Below are positions 34,018 to 45,747 of a stretch of 64,000 nucleotides of DNA, piece by piece (position 1 is the first letter of the stretch; each line of letters starts with the position of its first letter). Where the stretch lies: contig CASHTG010000007.1 in assembly GCA_949357655.1 (NCBI GenBank), forward strand, positions 1-64,000, in the 5' to 3' direction. The stretch comes from Parascedosporium putredinis. Lineage: Eukaryota > Ascomycota > Sordariomycetes > Microascales > Microascaceae. The notes beneath the pieces are model-generated. The model made no database searches. It was not told the origin of the DNA and was given only the letters and a program-made list of their open reading frames with translations. Position numbers and translations under genes: made by a program.

Positions 34018-36135
34018 ATGCCGCTAACTAACTCGGCCGAAGTATCACGGTTAACAAGTCGACATACTCCAAGGGCTTCATCAGTGCTAGATATACCCAT
34101 GCCTTTGAACCCAGGTAATTCCTTGGGAAATTGCGAGCCTATAGATATAATACTACAGGCGTTCGTTCCCCATGTCACAGTTGTGGCCTCGGAAGATACA
34201 GATGCGTTAGTAAAGTCCAAGGGATTCAAGCATGGGCTTTGGCAACTCCTCCGGCCCTTTGGTGATCGTGTTCACGGAAAAGTCACAATACGAGATAGCA
34301 ATGGGTCAAGTCGTTCGTGGGAGGATTTCGCAATACGATTCTCTCGGTCAGAGGGGCCATCAGAGGCGCCTGAGCTAATTACCTCCTCACGACCCAAATC
34401 CAACACGGGGAACGGGTTTCTAGAAGACTCCGAGGCATCTAAATCACGGCTTCGATATATTGACACCGTGCTGAATTACCACTTGCAATTCGCTGAGGCC
34501 TCCCAAGGACTAAACCAATGCATTGATACCTCGTCGCTGCCAACGACAACTTCTTCAGATGAGACCTCTCCGTACTATGGACTTTACCTTCGTCGTATCC
34601 TTTCTGGCCTTCCCCAAGAGCCATGTACTACTTTTACACACCCCGTAGCAAGCGTAATTGCTATCAGTTCCCGGAACACAGCACCAATCGATGAGCTCAG
34701 ACGATTATACGCTGACACCTCTGAGGGTGCGCGACAGTTACCGGCCTGGGTCGATGGAGAGTACTTACGCTATTATGTGCTCGTTCATGATGAAGAAAAC
34801 GATGATATCTCGAGGTCCCTATCGTTATTCGAACAGATGAAGCGGCATTTAGGCTTACATTGTCACCTTCTTAGACTGAGGAGCACTCAGTGTGCGGAGA
34901 CTGATGACGATAGTGTTCCTCTCCAACCCACAATGTGGCTAACCGCATTTGAAGAGTTGGATATGGCGCAGGCGGGCGACGGTGAAGACGAATTAACCCA
35001 TTTGCCGGGCTATGTTTTTGAATCAGATATCATGGCGATCAGAGCATTTGTTCGGGAGATGGTCACCCAGTCCATTATACCCACCATGGAGCGGCACGTC
35101 GCTCTCTGGAATGAAAATGTCGCCTCCCGACGCAGAGGAATCACTGGCCGATTGGTGAACTTTTCCAAAAAATGGACAGGTTTCAGCTCCGGGTCTCGTT
35201 CCTCAGCCTCCGGCCCTGGCCTTGCCAGTGGATTTGAGACTCTCGGCTTTTACCGGCCGGAGACCCATGAAGCAACCATGCGGAAGTTAGCAGATTTCGC
35301 GTTCATGCTAAGAGATTATAAACTTGCCCATTCTACATATGATCTCGTTAGGGGCGACTTCTTTGAGGCTAAGGCTTGGAAATATCATGCTGCAGCAAGC
35401 GAAATGGCAGCAGTCAGCCTTTTACTCACCCCAAAGCATCTCGTGTCAAAGTCACGCGCGGAGATGGTTGACCAAATACTGGAATCTTCCTTTTACTCCT
35501 ATCACGCTAGATGTGGAGATATCTCGGGGTCGTTGCGTTGTGTCACACTCTGCCTCGAGCTTCTCAAAATTCGGGGCGGCGATGGTGTCGATGACGCTGC
35601 AAAATGGGCCATCAGGCTCATCGACTCGAGGCTACCTAGTCGTATCGCTGATGTATTATTGAAAGAGAGGGTTGCGGCTTGTTATTTTTCTAAGCCAGCG
35701 GTGCAAGGCCGTGTTTCTGGTCTCCGTCGGCGGAAGGCTGCCCTCTGGAATATTCTAAGCGCCGAGGCTTGGATCGCGCAAGGTCGATACGTCCAGGCGC
35801 ACAAATGCCTTCACCAAGCACAAACGGTATATTTCGGTCAGATGTTCGAAGGACAAATTAAACAGTTTGGCCGCGCCTGCGACTATGTCACCAGCATTCA
35901 AGCGCAACTAAACTTGCGGGTAAGCTCCTCGCACATGGATGGTGCCTGCCAGGGCCTTCCTCCTTCTCCTGTTGTTGACGAGGAGAGTGAGGCTTTGGGC
36001 GATCCTCTACGCCGTCAGCGGGCCACGACGCTTACTTCCACGACTACGGGGGCAAGTCTTGAGACAGCGCCGTTAAGGGAAAACCTAGAGAGAAACACAT
36101 CTAAAGACAGGCTTGCACAGGGCGCATTCGGTTGA
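34018..36135 (+). CDS. TRS85: TRAPP III subunit Trs85/TRAPPC8
   Basis: Trs85 directs the TRAPP complex, a Ypt1/Rab1 exchange factor, to autophagy and endosomal membranes. A single uninterrupted frame of about 706 residues from the ATG at 34018 shows the family N-terminus: QAFVPHVTVVASEDTDALV, KGFKHGLWQLLRPFGDRV and SSRSWEDFAIRF, then FEQMKRHLGLHCHLL and, in the second half, FAFMLRDYKLAHSTYDLVRGDF and AWKYHAAASEMAA helical repeats. The frame is open to at least 33952 with a TTG and no ATG, so the N-terminus may be longer through an unseen exon. The Ser/Thr-rich end (RATTLTSTTTG) is not conserved. It is one of the few long genes here with no frame break. Confidence 0.92.
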   Translation: MPLTNSAEVSRLTSRHTPRASSVLDIPMPLNPGNSLGNCEPIDIILQAFVPHVTVVASEDTDALVKSKGFKHGLWQLLRPFGDRVHGKVTIRDSNGSSRSWEDFAIRFSRSEGPSEAPELITSSRPKSNTGNGFLEDSEASKSRLRYIDTVLNYHLQFAEASQGLNQCIDTSSLPTTTSSDETSPYYGLYLRRILSGLPQEPCTTFTHPVASVIAISSRNTAPIDELRRLYADTSEGARQLPAWVDGEYLRYYVLVHDEENDDISRSLSLFEQMKRHLGLHCHLLRLRSTQCAETDDDSVPLQPTMWLTAFEELDMAQAGDGEDELTHLPGYVFESDIMAIRAFVREMVTQSIIPTMERHVALWNENVASRRRGITGRLVNFSKKWTGFSSGSRSSASGPGLASGFETLGFYRPETHEATMRKLADFAFMLRDYKLAHSTYDLVRGDFFEAKAWKYHAAASEMAAVSLLLTPKHLVSKSRAEMVDQILESSFYSYHARCGDISGSLRCVTLCLELLKIRGGDGVDDAAKWAIRLIDSRLPSRIADVLLKERVAACYFSKPAVQGRVSGLRRRKAALWNILSAEAWIAQGRYVQAHKCLHQAQTVYFGQMFEGQIKQFGRACDYVTSIQAQLNLRVSSSHMDGACQGLPPSPVVDEESEALGDPLRRQRATTLTSTTTGASLETAPLRENLERNTSKDRLAQGAFG

Positions 36136-36377
36136 TAAAAGTTGGCTGGTGAGGTAGCAAGAATGGAGCACGATATTTGCCGTCTTCCCGCAAGCGTATC
36201 TTATTTTAGTGTGTAATCATTGTCCAGCATTAATCATGGAAAGGGTCAAGGTTATTGCTAATATTAGGTGTGGGGTAACATCGGTGGGTCAATTATCTCG
36301 AAGTTATCACTTAACGTCCCTCTTAAACCTTTAATCATTGTGATCAGAAATACCCGCGCTACAGCTATAGGTGGAAG

Positions 36378-38306
36378 TCACGAAGGCGTCTGATAAGTCG
36401 GTGTCGGGCCATCATAACGAGTAGGGTGAGTAAAAATGATATGAGGCTTCCTCCGCGCCAGATCGAGGATCGTTGCCGCAAACACCCCATTACACCCTGG
36501 GTGGAATTAGCACTGCATACTCGTGAGGTATGGGTCGAAGAGAGGCTACTTACAAGCAAACCAACTCCCTATGGGTTCCGGTAGAGGCGTTGCGTTAGGA
36601 TATGTGTTGGTTCTGATAAGTCCTGGTATGAAAAGATGGGCCCACTTACTTGTATATGAGGCAATGTGATTCACATCAACACTCTCGTGCATCAGGCCTA
36701 GACGCGCGGATTGGAGGACAAGTTGAAGGCATCCCTCGATTTCCTCGTCATCCTCTGATGTCTGGGCCTGGATTAAAAGGCTCATTGGCCAAGCATTATT
36801 GACGCCAATGTGCGGGCCTAACAGACAGATTTAGCTTTAGTTAGGGCTCGCTGAGTGCCAGTACACCAGCACGCTGGTGGTGACATACCTCAATACCATG
36901 GAAGTCACGGCCGGTAAGGAAATATGGATTCGAGGATTGAGAGAGTAACATTCTCCTAGTGTTCTGATATACTTGATCGTTTCTCTCTACGAAGCCCATC
37001 AGAGGCAACGCTAGCAAGGATGGATAGTTGGCATCATCCATCAAGATGTGGGAGCCATAGCCGTCAAGCTCGTACGCGAAAACCTCGCCGTACTTGGGAT
37101 GTTTGATAACTGCGTGTCTCCATATACCGTCTGAAATGGTTTGGCTTAAGGCTAATAGCTTTTTCGCCATTCCAAGCTTGTTCTCCGCTTCCAACATCTG
37201 GCCAGTCTTGCGTAATTCCACGGCCATCATAGCATTCGCAGGGACTAAGAAACCGAGTATTGTCGCATCATCACTGGGACGGAAAGCAGATCTAACGAGA
37301 CCGGTACCATTATTAAGAGGGTTACCAATACCCCTAGGTTTAGTGTCTCCGTGCCAAGTTCCGTTCGTCGTTGAAATGTATATTCATTTCTTATATGCTG
37401 GCCCGTAACTGGATGGAAGGTAGGAAGTGACTGCTCTTCGATAACACGGAGTATTGTTTCGAGGGCAACGACCCACCGAGGGTTAACGAACTCTGCCGAC
37501 CCAGTATTCTCGTAGAAGCGGTTACCAAGGGCGAGAAAATGAGCTAGTGAGTCTAGTTCATATTTGCATTCGAAGACAAAGCTAGGTTCGTACGCGGGGT
37601 GCACGGTATCGTCTTGGCCGTTAGAAGTAGGTGTCAGGCTACTTATAGGGGAGGTTGGAATGCATTGCAATAAGGAGACTCAATCACATACTCTGACTGG
37701 GTATTGATGGCACCGAGAAGCATGGTCCGTAGACTAGGATCAAGATTGGCAAGGGGGTGGTATAGAGCCAGTTGGTTCGTAGAATCCCGGAGCCATTCCG
37801 CGTTAATATCACCAGTGATGACAAAGGTGTGAGGGCCTTGCCACTTCCCCTCGCTTTGAGGCATTCCAGCCTCTACGTCCATGACCCCAAGCCACTTGTC
37901 ATCTATATGAAATTTGATGGTGGTATCGGTGGTTGAAGGGAACGTGTTCTCAAATAGGCGCGCTAGGTCAGGGTCGCTCATCCTCGAGGTAACGTCCTCG
38001 ATGACCTTTTCGATAACCCAAGAGCGGAAGGTTCGGCATTCTTCAGAGGGGCGTTGATATGGTAGGCGGCGGTCACCTTCACTATAGGGTGGACTAGAAG
38101 TAATGTTGGCCACCAAGTATCATCCTGTCTTTATGGAAACCTGTCTGTGTTGGGGCAAGCGAGAAAGAAGAGGAATGTCGCTGCTTACTGGGGGTATCTA
38201 GAGTAGACTGAATAGTCGGGGCATTCCCCCTATCAGTCGTGTCACTTGAGCCCTCAGCACCGAGAGCAATGACAGTCAAAAAGCAGGCCACCACAAGAGT
38301 TTTCAT
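36378..38306 (-). CDS. Secreted GH125 exo-alpha-1,6-mannosidase
   Basis: Glycoside hydrolase family 125 enzymes remove alpha-1,6 mannose from fungal mannans and N-glycans without metal. The start at 38306 gives a clear signal peptide, MKTLVVACFLTVIALGAEG, so the enzyme is probably secreted or enters the secretory pathway. Core motifs: CRTFRSWVIEKVIEDV, VITGDINAEWLRDSTNQL (catalytic region), AYEPSFVFECKYELDS, EVFAYELDGYGSHILMDD, GVNNAWPMSLLIQAQTS, SVDVNHIASYT and ILDLARRKPHIIF. Frame losses at G4 37648-37651 (expected FQPPPISSL) and at C4 37331-37334 (expected LNLGGIGNP); a further one is suspected at the exon 1 donor near 38188, and introns near 36845-36890 and 36500-36640 were not fixed precisely. 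Stop read at 36378. Confidence 0.88.
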
Positions 38307-39172
38307 ACTACATGCCGGAATAATTGGTATTGGAAACGAGGTGAGTCTCTCTGCTATGAAATACGTAGGGATATACCGAAGCATTCTCAAATCCTCAAAC
38401 ATATCAAGGTTGGGGAAGCTCACATTTGGGGTACGAATCCTTATAAGATGCAGAGCGCTTGAGGTAGCTGCTTATGGGAATTGAACCTCGAAGGGTGTCG
38501 CGGATCATTTAGTGAAGCATAAGAAATTTCTCCGAGAGAAAGACCATTTTCATACTCAACTTTGCCTTATATATAAGACATCAATAGATAAACAGGGGCA
38601 CTAAGTTACCTTAAATACCACTTGCACTTTACTATTTCAAAAGCAGTAAAACTTATATAATTAATATAAGTCATACCGCTTGCTTACAGACAGCCGAGCC
38701 ATTAGTAAGTAAGTTCGGAAGTGAGCACTTTCGTGTATCTACCTCTTCAGGGTAATCGTTAATGACTTATTTCTTTACACACGATGCCTATACAATTGAT
38801 ATCACAAGGCAGGCATCAATATATTAGGAGGCGAGTTCTTATATTTTTCTCTCTAGGGATTCCTATCCTTTTATATCTCCCTTGAGCTAGAAATCCCTTC
38901 TATGGGTCACTGGCCATAGAAGTGATGACTTGCCGTCGTCCTTTGCCAGGAGTGCTTCCTAAAATAGTAATCCCTTACCATCGTGGGGTTCGCTGGACTG
39001 ACCAGCCTTTGCCACCTGGTAAGTGTTGGTTAACGTAACAACTTAAATGTTGAAATCTAATCGACCCTGATAGAATGGGCTTAATGATGTCTTATTCCGT
39101 GTCAATTATCAGGTAGGGATCGTGGCGATAGGGCCCTTAACTAAGATCAATTCGCTGTATTTTCAACGACCG
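38307..39172. other. Intergenic: GH125 promoter, 3' end of aminotransferase
   Basis: About 870 bases upstream of the mannosidase gene and downstream of the aminotransferase, both on the minus strand. A moderately AT-rich part lies at 38560-38660. No coding frame with family resemblance and no recognised control site. Confidence 0.45.
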
Positions 39173-40559
39173 TTACCTCCCTCCAGGTGTCAAGTATGCT
39201 TTCAAGACCCTGCTTAACCTGTGAATTCCTTCAGCAATTACATCTTCAGGCTCCCAGGAGAATGAAAGCCTAATATGATTTCTGAACTGAGCCGAGTATT
39301 CGTCTCCTCGCACCTCAAACAATTCTCCATGGCCAATAATTAAATTTTCCTCGCTCTCGGCAGAAGATGCAATCTTCGCGGAGCTCAAATTGGTTGGTAG
39401 TGACAACCAGATGAAATAGCCTCCATACTGGGAGTCGATTTCTGGCCCCATTTCAACTCCCAAGGGGATCAGGTGGTCTCTCACTTCTTTCAAAAGTCGC
39501 CTGCACCGCCTTTGGAGAATTGGAAGTGTAATGGTATCAAGATGATGATCCAAGTGACCCCCTTCAAGCAGCTTCCACATTAACATTGCACCGAACTGAC
39601 TGGGTGATCCACCGGACCGAGTTGCGCCTGCTTGGGAGAGCGAACTAATAAACATCGCGGTCCCCTCTGCCCAACCTGTCCGCATCCCTGGGGCGACAAC
39701 CTTACTGAAGGACCCATTACTGACTGTGTTTCCGTAATGGAAAGGGTCGTTTGAGGACGGGCCAAGTGTCATGTCTATGTCACAGAGACGGGTGCAACTG
39801 CTCGAGGGGAAGCCCCGCCTTTGGTCGGTGGATCATCGGTTAAGCTCCATTGCAAAATATCGTAAACATCGTCGCAAATTATCAAGGCGTCGTGTATCCG
39901 AGCGAGATGCACGAGTTCCGTTCGTCTCCTTAAACTCATTGTCTTCCCAGAAGGATTCGCACTTGTGGGGACCACGTATATTACATGGCTGTAGATTCTT
40001 GAGGGCTTTGTTGGCTTTGTCTCCTATGATAGAATTAGATCAGATGGTAGCCGTAGGTGAAGGGCGCATTAGGACTGAGCGACGTGAGACCTACAGACGT
40101 TGTAAACCGGGTTTCGGAATTCGCCAGCTCGAGCCCACGAGCAAGATAGGCAACATCCACCCCTTCCACATCTTCAGGGACAGCCCTGAGCCTGCCGGTA
40201 AATCCAGAGTCCTCGAAGATTGGGCATGCCAAGTAATAACATGGGGCCACGAGCCAAACATACCGTGTAAAATTCGGATCAGCAAATCGCTGGAGAATAC
40301 AAGCCAAATTTTGGCTTGCTCCTCCAGTTATGCATATTCGGTTTCGGTTAGGTGTTACATTATAGGCTTTTGCAAGCCACAGGGCAAGGGCATCTCTCAA
40401 CAACGTTGGACCAGCATCGGGGCCATATTGCAGCGCAACTGCAGACTCTGCTGGGTCTGAGAGGAGCTCCTCTGCCGCCTTCTGGAGGTCTTTAGACGGC
40501 AATAACTCCGCTGCTGGCCATCCTCGAAGTAGGTTTATGGTGGTTTCTGGCCTTCCCAT
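39173..40559 (-). CDS. PLP-dependent class I/II aminotransferase
   Basis: Fold-type I aminotransferase related to the fungal YER152C / 2-aminoadipate transaminase-like group. Start MGRPETTINLLRGWPAAELLP; then LQYGPDAGPTLLRDALALWLA, ITGGASQNLACILQ (cofactor phosphate region), PTSANPSGKTMSLRRR, DALIICDDVYDIL (aspartate over the PLP ring) and SNGSFSKVVAPGMRTGWAEG with the Schiff-base lysine in SFSK. The C-terminal domain ends RLSRVLKAYLTPGGR. An intron near 40035-40000 joins the first two pieces but its donor is not canonical, and one base seems lost near 39785 before RLCDIDM. The substrate cannot be named from sequence; it is not next to pathway partners. Confidence 0.87.
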
Positions 40560-40771
40560 GGCAGCTTATTTTCGGTTTGATGAGACTGGTGCAACGCGAT
40601 TGTTCATGCATGGACAAGTCGCACTGTTTGAACCCATGCACATATATTTTATAAGCACAGGACCGAATTAGATACCTGGTACTTTGTACACCAAGATATT
40701 CTACATAGCGCACTTTAACTCCGTTGTTACTACATGTAGGATGTGATTATGATTTAGAGGACAGGTACTCT

Positions 40772-42407
40772 TCAGGTTTTCTTCGTAAAAAACGACATGA
40801 TATTGCCTTGACCTTTGGGTGGTTGTTTCTTTGGTTTCATATGCGCAGCAGAAGCTGAAGAACCAGATTCGCCTGCCTGGTGAGGATTCATAGTCTCGTC
40901 TTCCGAGTATGACTCCCAAACTGGTTCTTGTACGGTGACTATAGTGAATGCGACTGTCAGATGGACGAAGAACTACTAGCTCTCGATATCCCCCAAACTT
41001 ACCGAGGTACCCCTCGTCGTCTTGGACCTGTTTTTCCTGAGGACTCGACGTTTGCCTCTCCGCCGTCCTTCGGCCGGGCCTACCTCAGCGGTCCTCGGCT
41101 TTGACTCAATTTTACGGTCCAACAACTGGACGCCATCGTTGATTTCTTCCGCATCTCCTGGAAGTTTGCCTTGAAGAGGTGTTTCTAGACCCTTGCTAGT
41201 CACGAGAGATGGTGATGCGGTACTTGCGCCATCGTCGTCTTGCTCCATCATACGACGAAGTCCGCTTCGCGTGAAGTCCGAGAGTTGGACGTATGTAATG
41301 ATGATTTCGGCTTCGAGAGAAGTATGGTACCCTCATCTTCGCTTTCATCGCCCTCAGAGGGGCTGTCAATATCTTGGATGTGACTGGGATGGACTGAACT
41401 TGCTCGGTGATGGTACCAGATACTATAGACTTGACAGAAGCTTTCGCAAAAGATCGTAGAATGCTACCCGAGAGGGGATGGCTGCGACCCGCATTTGGGT
41501 TCTTGCTTGTTATAGCAGGAGGCCGCTGCGTATGCATGGGTGTTAGGTCTGACCTTTCATTTCTTGTTGGCGTGGATTTTGGATTGTTTAATGCCATCGC
41601 CTTTTGTAGTTGTATACCCGGGTCGGATCTGAAAGCCGAGAGCGGCTTTTGGTCTTTGCGATCCTTCGAACGCACCCGAGAATTCGAAATTACCCCATGA
41701 ATGGGCTGGGATTTCTGAAAGTCAATCTTCGAGAGCGAATCAGGGGACCGTCATTGCCAAGAGAGGGAAGAACCTAACGAAGAGTTGTCGGGTTTCTGGC
41801 ATTAGCGAGAATTAAATAGGAATTGAAAGAGCTTATATTCACCTGGCCTGCACATGGACTTAGGCTATATATATGGATAGAAGCCACGGATCCATATCCC
41901 TGAAGACAGACTGAGCCGCATTGTAGATTAGCCCTACCCAAGACAATGTGGCAAAAAAGAAAAAAGAAACTGTTTTCGGCTTGTTACTTGCTTTGTAGAT
42001 TGTTCTCCTCTACTAAGGCTAGAGTAGATGTTTGGCAAGGCTCGGAAGACGACTCGAGGTTGGTCGGAGGAGCAATATTGTCCATCTCAACGTCTCCGTC
42101 GTGAACAATCTTGGGTTTCAGGCCATGAACAAGGTAGGTTGCATATACACTCTTAGGTGCCTTTTTGTTCTGGATTTCATGAAACTCGAAGAGGATTCTG
42201 AAGGCAATTATAAGCGCAAGAGTCATATATGTTTTTGACTATGGCTTACCGTTTTGCAAGATTGACATGAATCCCCAATGAGCGGCTCAACGTGCGATAT
42301 GTTATCTAGATATATGATTAGAAAAAGGTATAGAGATGCGGAGAAATTTGTACCGTATTTTCCAGAGAGAAAATCTGTTGAGCGAGGAAAGTATAAGGTT
42401 CACTCAT
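40772..42407 (-). CDS. DNA polymerase delta subunit Cdc27/POLD3
   Basis: Third subunit of DNA polymerase delta, tying the polymerase to PCNA at the fork. Exon 1 (MSEPYTFLAQQIFSLENT) and exon 2 (ITYRTLSRSLGIHVNLAK) join RILFEFHEIQNKKAPKSVYA to form the winged-helix N-terminus; introns at 42306-42353 and 42198-42249 keep frame. The middle is poorly conserved, basic and Ser/Pro-rich (41196-41675). Near the end GRRRGKRRVLRK and EPVWESYSEDE are typical, and the final exon finishes QGNIMSFFTKKT, a textbook PCNA-interacting (PIP) box at the extreme C-terminus. Frame breaks occur near 41865 and near 41325, and introns in the middle were not resolved. It is divergent to RAD18 across a 515-base shared promoter. 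Confidence 0.88.
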
Positions 42408-42922
42408 TTTAGCGAAGATTGTCACAGTAACCTTTGGTTGGAAATTATCGCGAAGGGCTCTTTCTAAAGGCAATTTCACGTTCGGTTGCGAAAGTTCCTT
42501 GTGTTCTCCCTCACTTTCTCAGGGCGAGTTGCCATGACGCGACTCCTGACCTTATTCAGAACGCGTGATCACGTGGATAAATCGGTGCCACCAACTGGAC
42601 AGCAGAGGCGATAAATGCCTAGTAGGACCCTGAGCGTCTGGTTGGGTTTGCGGAAATTCTGCTCCACCCCTCTGCTGGCTATGGAATGAATTGCTGTTGG
42701 AACAATAATTGGGACGACCCTCTCCACATCAATTAGTTGTTGCTTGCCTCATACACCGACGCGTCAACTGCGTGCACAATCTCCTCTACAACAGTGGTCA
42801 ACTCGCTTCAATCAATACACGACCTGCGGACACCACCGACCAACTTGTTCTTCGTTTTACCTTTGGCATAATCTTTTCCCCACCTGACTATATTTCTCCT
42901 TAAACCGCCACCTTTCGCATGT
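42408..42922. promoter_or_regulatory. Bidirectional CDC27-RAD18 promoter with MCB-like boxes
   Basis: Two S-phase genes diverge from these 515 bases. ACGCGT occurs at 42561-42566 and 42759-42764 and ACGCGA at 42537-42542. ACGCGT is the MluI cell-cycle box bound by MBF (Mbp1/Swi6) in yeasts, with conserved APSES-type orthologues in filamentous fungi. A CACGTG-like core (TCACGTGG) adjoins the first box at about 42568. The motifs are seen directly; the regulation is inference, since ACGCGT also occurs by chance elsewhere in the window. Confidence 0.5.
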
Positions 42923-44048
42923 ATGGCAGACCAGGACATATCCTCCGTCACGGACACCACTGAGTGGCTCAACACCCCGTTGAGTGGTCTCAGTTCTGTG
43001 GAAGCTACTCTTAGGTGTCAAATATGTAGGGACTTCTACACAACGCCAATGCTGACGACATGTTTACACACCTTTTGCTCCCTGTGTATTCGTAGATCAC
43101 TTGCGAACGATGGCAGGTGCCCCTATGCCGTGCTCCCGACCAGGAGTCGAAGTTGCGATGGAACGGTGCGTTGGATGATGTCGTGGACGCATATGTGAAA
43201 ACCCGGATACCCATCCTTACCTTCGCGAGGCAGTCCGTTCAAAAAGACACAAATACACCCAAACGTAAGCCACAGCATTTATCACCCGAACAACCGAGTC
43301 AACGCTACTCAAAGAGGCTTCGTACATCGACGAGACCAAGTGGAAGCCCAGAACCCAAGATTGTGGTACCAAAGGGTGGCCCTTCTGAACCCGACGATAA
43401 ATCCCTAGGTAGGCTCTACATGCCCCCACAAACGAATTCATCCTTGTTTGCCTCCCCATTACTTACCTTGGGTAGTAGAAGACTGCGGCATAGCACACTG
43501 CCCTATCTGTAATCAGCGAATGAAGGAATGGCAGGTTTTCGGCCACCTCGACAAATGCTCTGGGCCGGAAGCCATGTCTCTACCGCCAAATCCCGATGGT
43601 GATTTAGAAGTTTCTAAGCAGAATCCAAGCCCCCGAAGGCCCCAAAGCAGAATGGAGCGCCTCCCAGCTCTCAATTATTCAATGATCAAGGAGCCCGTTT
43701 TGAGAAAAACTCAACGAATTAGGCCTTTCCTCCATCGGACCACGGTCCCTCCTTGAGAGGCGGCACAAAGAGTGGTCGACGATCTGGAACGCAAATTGTG
43801 ATGCAGTTGACCCTAAATCAAGGACTCGATTGTTGCATGACCTTGATGCCTGGGAAAGAACACAAGGTGGTCGTACTCCTGGGCCTTCTAGAGGCACTTC
43901 CTCAATCAAGGATAAAGAATTCGATGGAAATGCCTGGGCTGCCAAATACGAGGATTCATTTAAGGACTTGATTGCTAACGCAAGAAAGAGTCGTTTGCCA
44001 ATCATTAAAGCTCCGGAGTCAAGCGAGACAAATGAGGTAGACACCTGA
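42923..44048 (+). CDS. RAD18: E3 ubiquitin ligase Rad18
   Basis: Rad18 with Rad6 monoubiquitinates PCNA to start post-replication repair. RING finger: CQIC, CLHTFCSLC, then CPLC once a lost base in C4 43120-43123 is allowed for. A second zinc module CPICNQRMKEWQVFGHLDKC is the UBZ-type C2HC finger. The SAP domain follows as LPALNYSMIKEPVLRKKLNELG and RSLLERRHKEW, split by a loss at A5 43705-43709. The C-terminal WAAKYEDSFKDLIANARKS is the conserved Rad6-binding region. A third break lies near 43470 between the RING part and the UBZ. About 370 residues. The stop is 263 bases from the end of the convergent CHMP7-like gene. Confidence 0.92.
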
Positions 44049-44310
44049 ATCTTGAGGGCTTGAGCCTTGAATGCCTTCTGTTAGAAATAGCTGGGGAATG
44101 CTCCCAGAGTCCTCCGGCTTATCATCTTTACTCTAAGCCTATCCAACCCGACTAGAACCTTCGCAACGGTTCCAGCACTTCTCTTAGCAGAGCCCGTCGA
44201 TGAAGGAGGCTCGGACAAATGCTCGACACTCCGGCAACTTGGCAGGTGACAATTTGGTGGACTCAAAATCCGGCGCGGATAAGACCTTTCAGGTAATGAA
44301 CGTGCCCCTC

Positions 44311-45747
44311 TCAAACCCGCGTGCTAAATTGCATCCTCAGGGAGGGTCTCCTGCCTTTGGACTTGTTCCAATTCCTCTCCGTGGCCCGCTGGATGACCGA
44401 TGGCACGCTTGGTGCTTCATTGAGTATAGTCCGCACGTCAAGACTTTGAGCCGTCCCTACCCGGTGTTGTTCTCCGGAAGCGGACTGAAATCCTTCCTCC
44501 AGCCTTGCAAGTTCATCGTTGAGCTCCGCCTCGTCAACGGAGCCTGTATTGACAAGAACATTACCCAACTCATCAACCTCGTCCATCTGGTCTCTCAATT
44601 TATTAACAACCTGTTCTACCTTCTCCACACCGCCGACCTGCTGGTTAAGAATGTGCAAGGCGCCTGTCGAGGCTTTCATAACATCGACAAGCTGGACTTG
44701 GTTGACGGCTTGTTGCATTTTATGTGCTATCTCTTCAAGTTGCGCCAGAGTCGCATATCGTTTTTGAAGCGCGTCTTCAGTAAGTCTTTTGGACTTCAAC
44801 AAGGCCATTGCGGATATTCTGTTGCTGCGAGCAATGCACTGCTTAGCTTTCGCTCGGAGGTCTTCAACCCGCATCCCCATCGCAGCTATCTGCGATTGAA
44901 TATCTTCTGTCAATTCCTTTATCGCGGCGATGGCCGCATCTTCTTCTGTAATGCAATTATCGTGGGGTGAAGTGCTACACCCCCTCATCTTGACGGTCTT
45001 ATCATCGTAAGTGAGGGCCCCTGTGTCGCGAGACATGTATTTAAGGAAGACATCAAGGTCCCGCTTAGAGAGACATTGGCCTTCCACTAGAATCTTAGAA
45101 AATATCTTGTAGAAATGAGATTTCGTAAATGTACGGTCGAAAGGCGTCACAGCAGTGGCAGCATACGCGTCCAACACTTTGGCGGCACTCTCCACATTTC
45201 TTAAAACAACAAAGTGCCCAGTTGGCAAACTTTCAGTTCCTTGGGTGTCACCAGATGTCCAAAGTTGCTGGAGCGCCCAGTTAAGGACACTTTTGGCGTT
45301 GCCACCCACGATCGATGATAGATACTCTCGGTGGCACGTAAAAACCCCGCCAAGGGAATGAATCTCTTGTCTAGGATGGCTTGATTCACCACAGAACCAA
45401 GCGCGAGTGGCTGGCCAAAGTGTTTATATTCCAGGCTGCGTAAAAGATGGTCGTCCACGGACAAGATCAACAAGTCAGGGGTGGAAGAGCTAGAGAATAT
45501 ACGACCTTCTCTCGTCGCGAGAGAGGCCTTCCGCCCAAGCCGTGGTATTAGCCTGGAAGCCATCAGGGTTGAGGGCGCGCTGCGACCTAAAGTCCGAATA
45601 TAATGCAGGCAAGCGGGCTCTATATATGTTATTATCAACAGTCTTGGTCGGCACTACGGGTCGTGATGCTTATGCCGATTGACAAGGCATTTCTTACCTC
45701 CGAAAGTTAGGGTCATGCTCGACTAAGAATTCCGCTGTTTCACCCAT
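44311..45747 (-). CDS. CHMP7-like SNF7-family ESCRT protein
   Basis: CHMP7/Chm7 recruits ESCRT-III to the inner nuclear membrane for nuclear envelope sealing and pore quality control. Exon 1 (MGETAEFLVEHDPNF) joins ARLPALYSDFRSQRALNPDGFQ across an intron starting at about 45699. The N-terminal winged-helix part includes RRSLEYKHFGQPLALG-type sequence (read as LLRSLEYKHFGQPLALG) and IPLAGFLRATESIYHRSW. The SNF7 helical core follows: IKELTEDIQSQIAAM, AKQCIARSNRISAMALLKSKR, LAQLEEIAHKMQQAVNQVQ and DELNDELARLEE-like acidic helices. Frame breaks near 45303 (G-rich, expected SWVGGNAKS) and near 45513. The last about 25 residues are not recognisable and may be out of frame. Confidence 0.87.
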
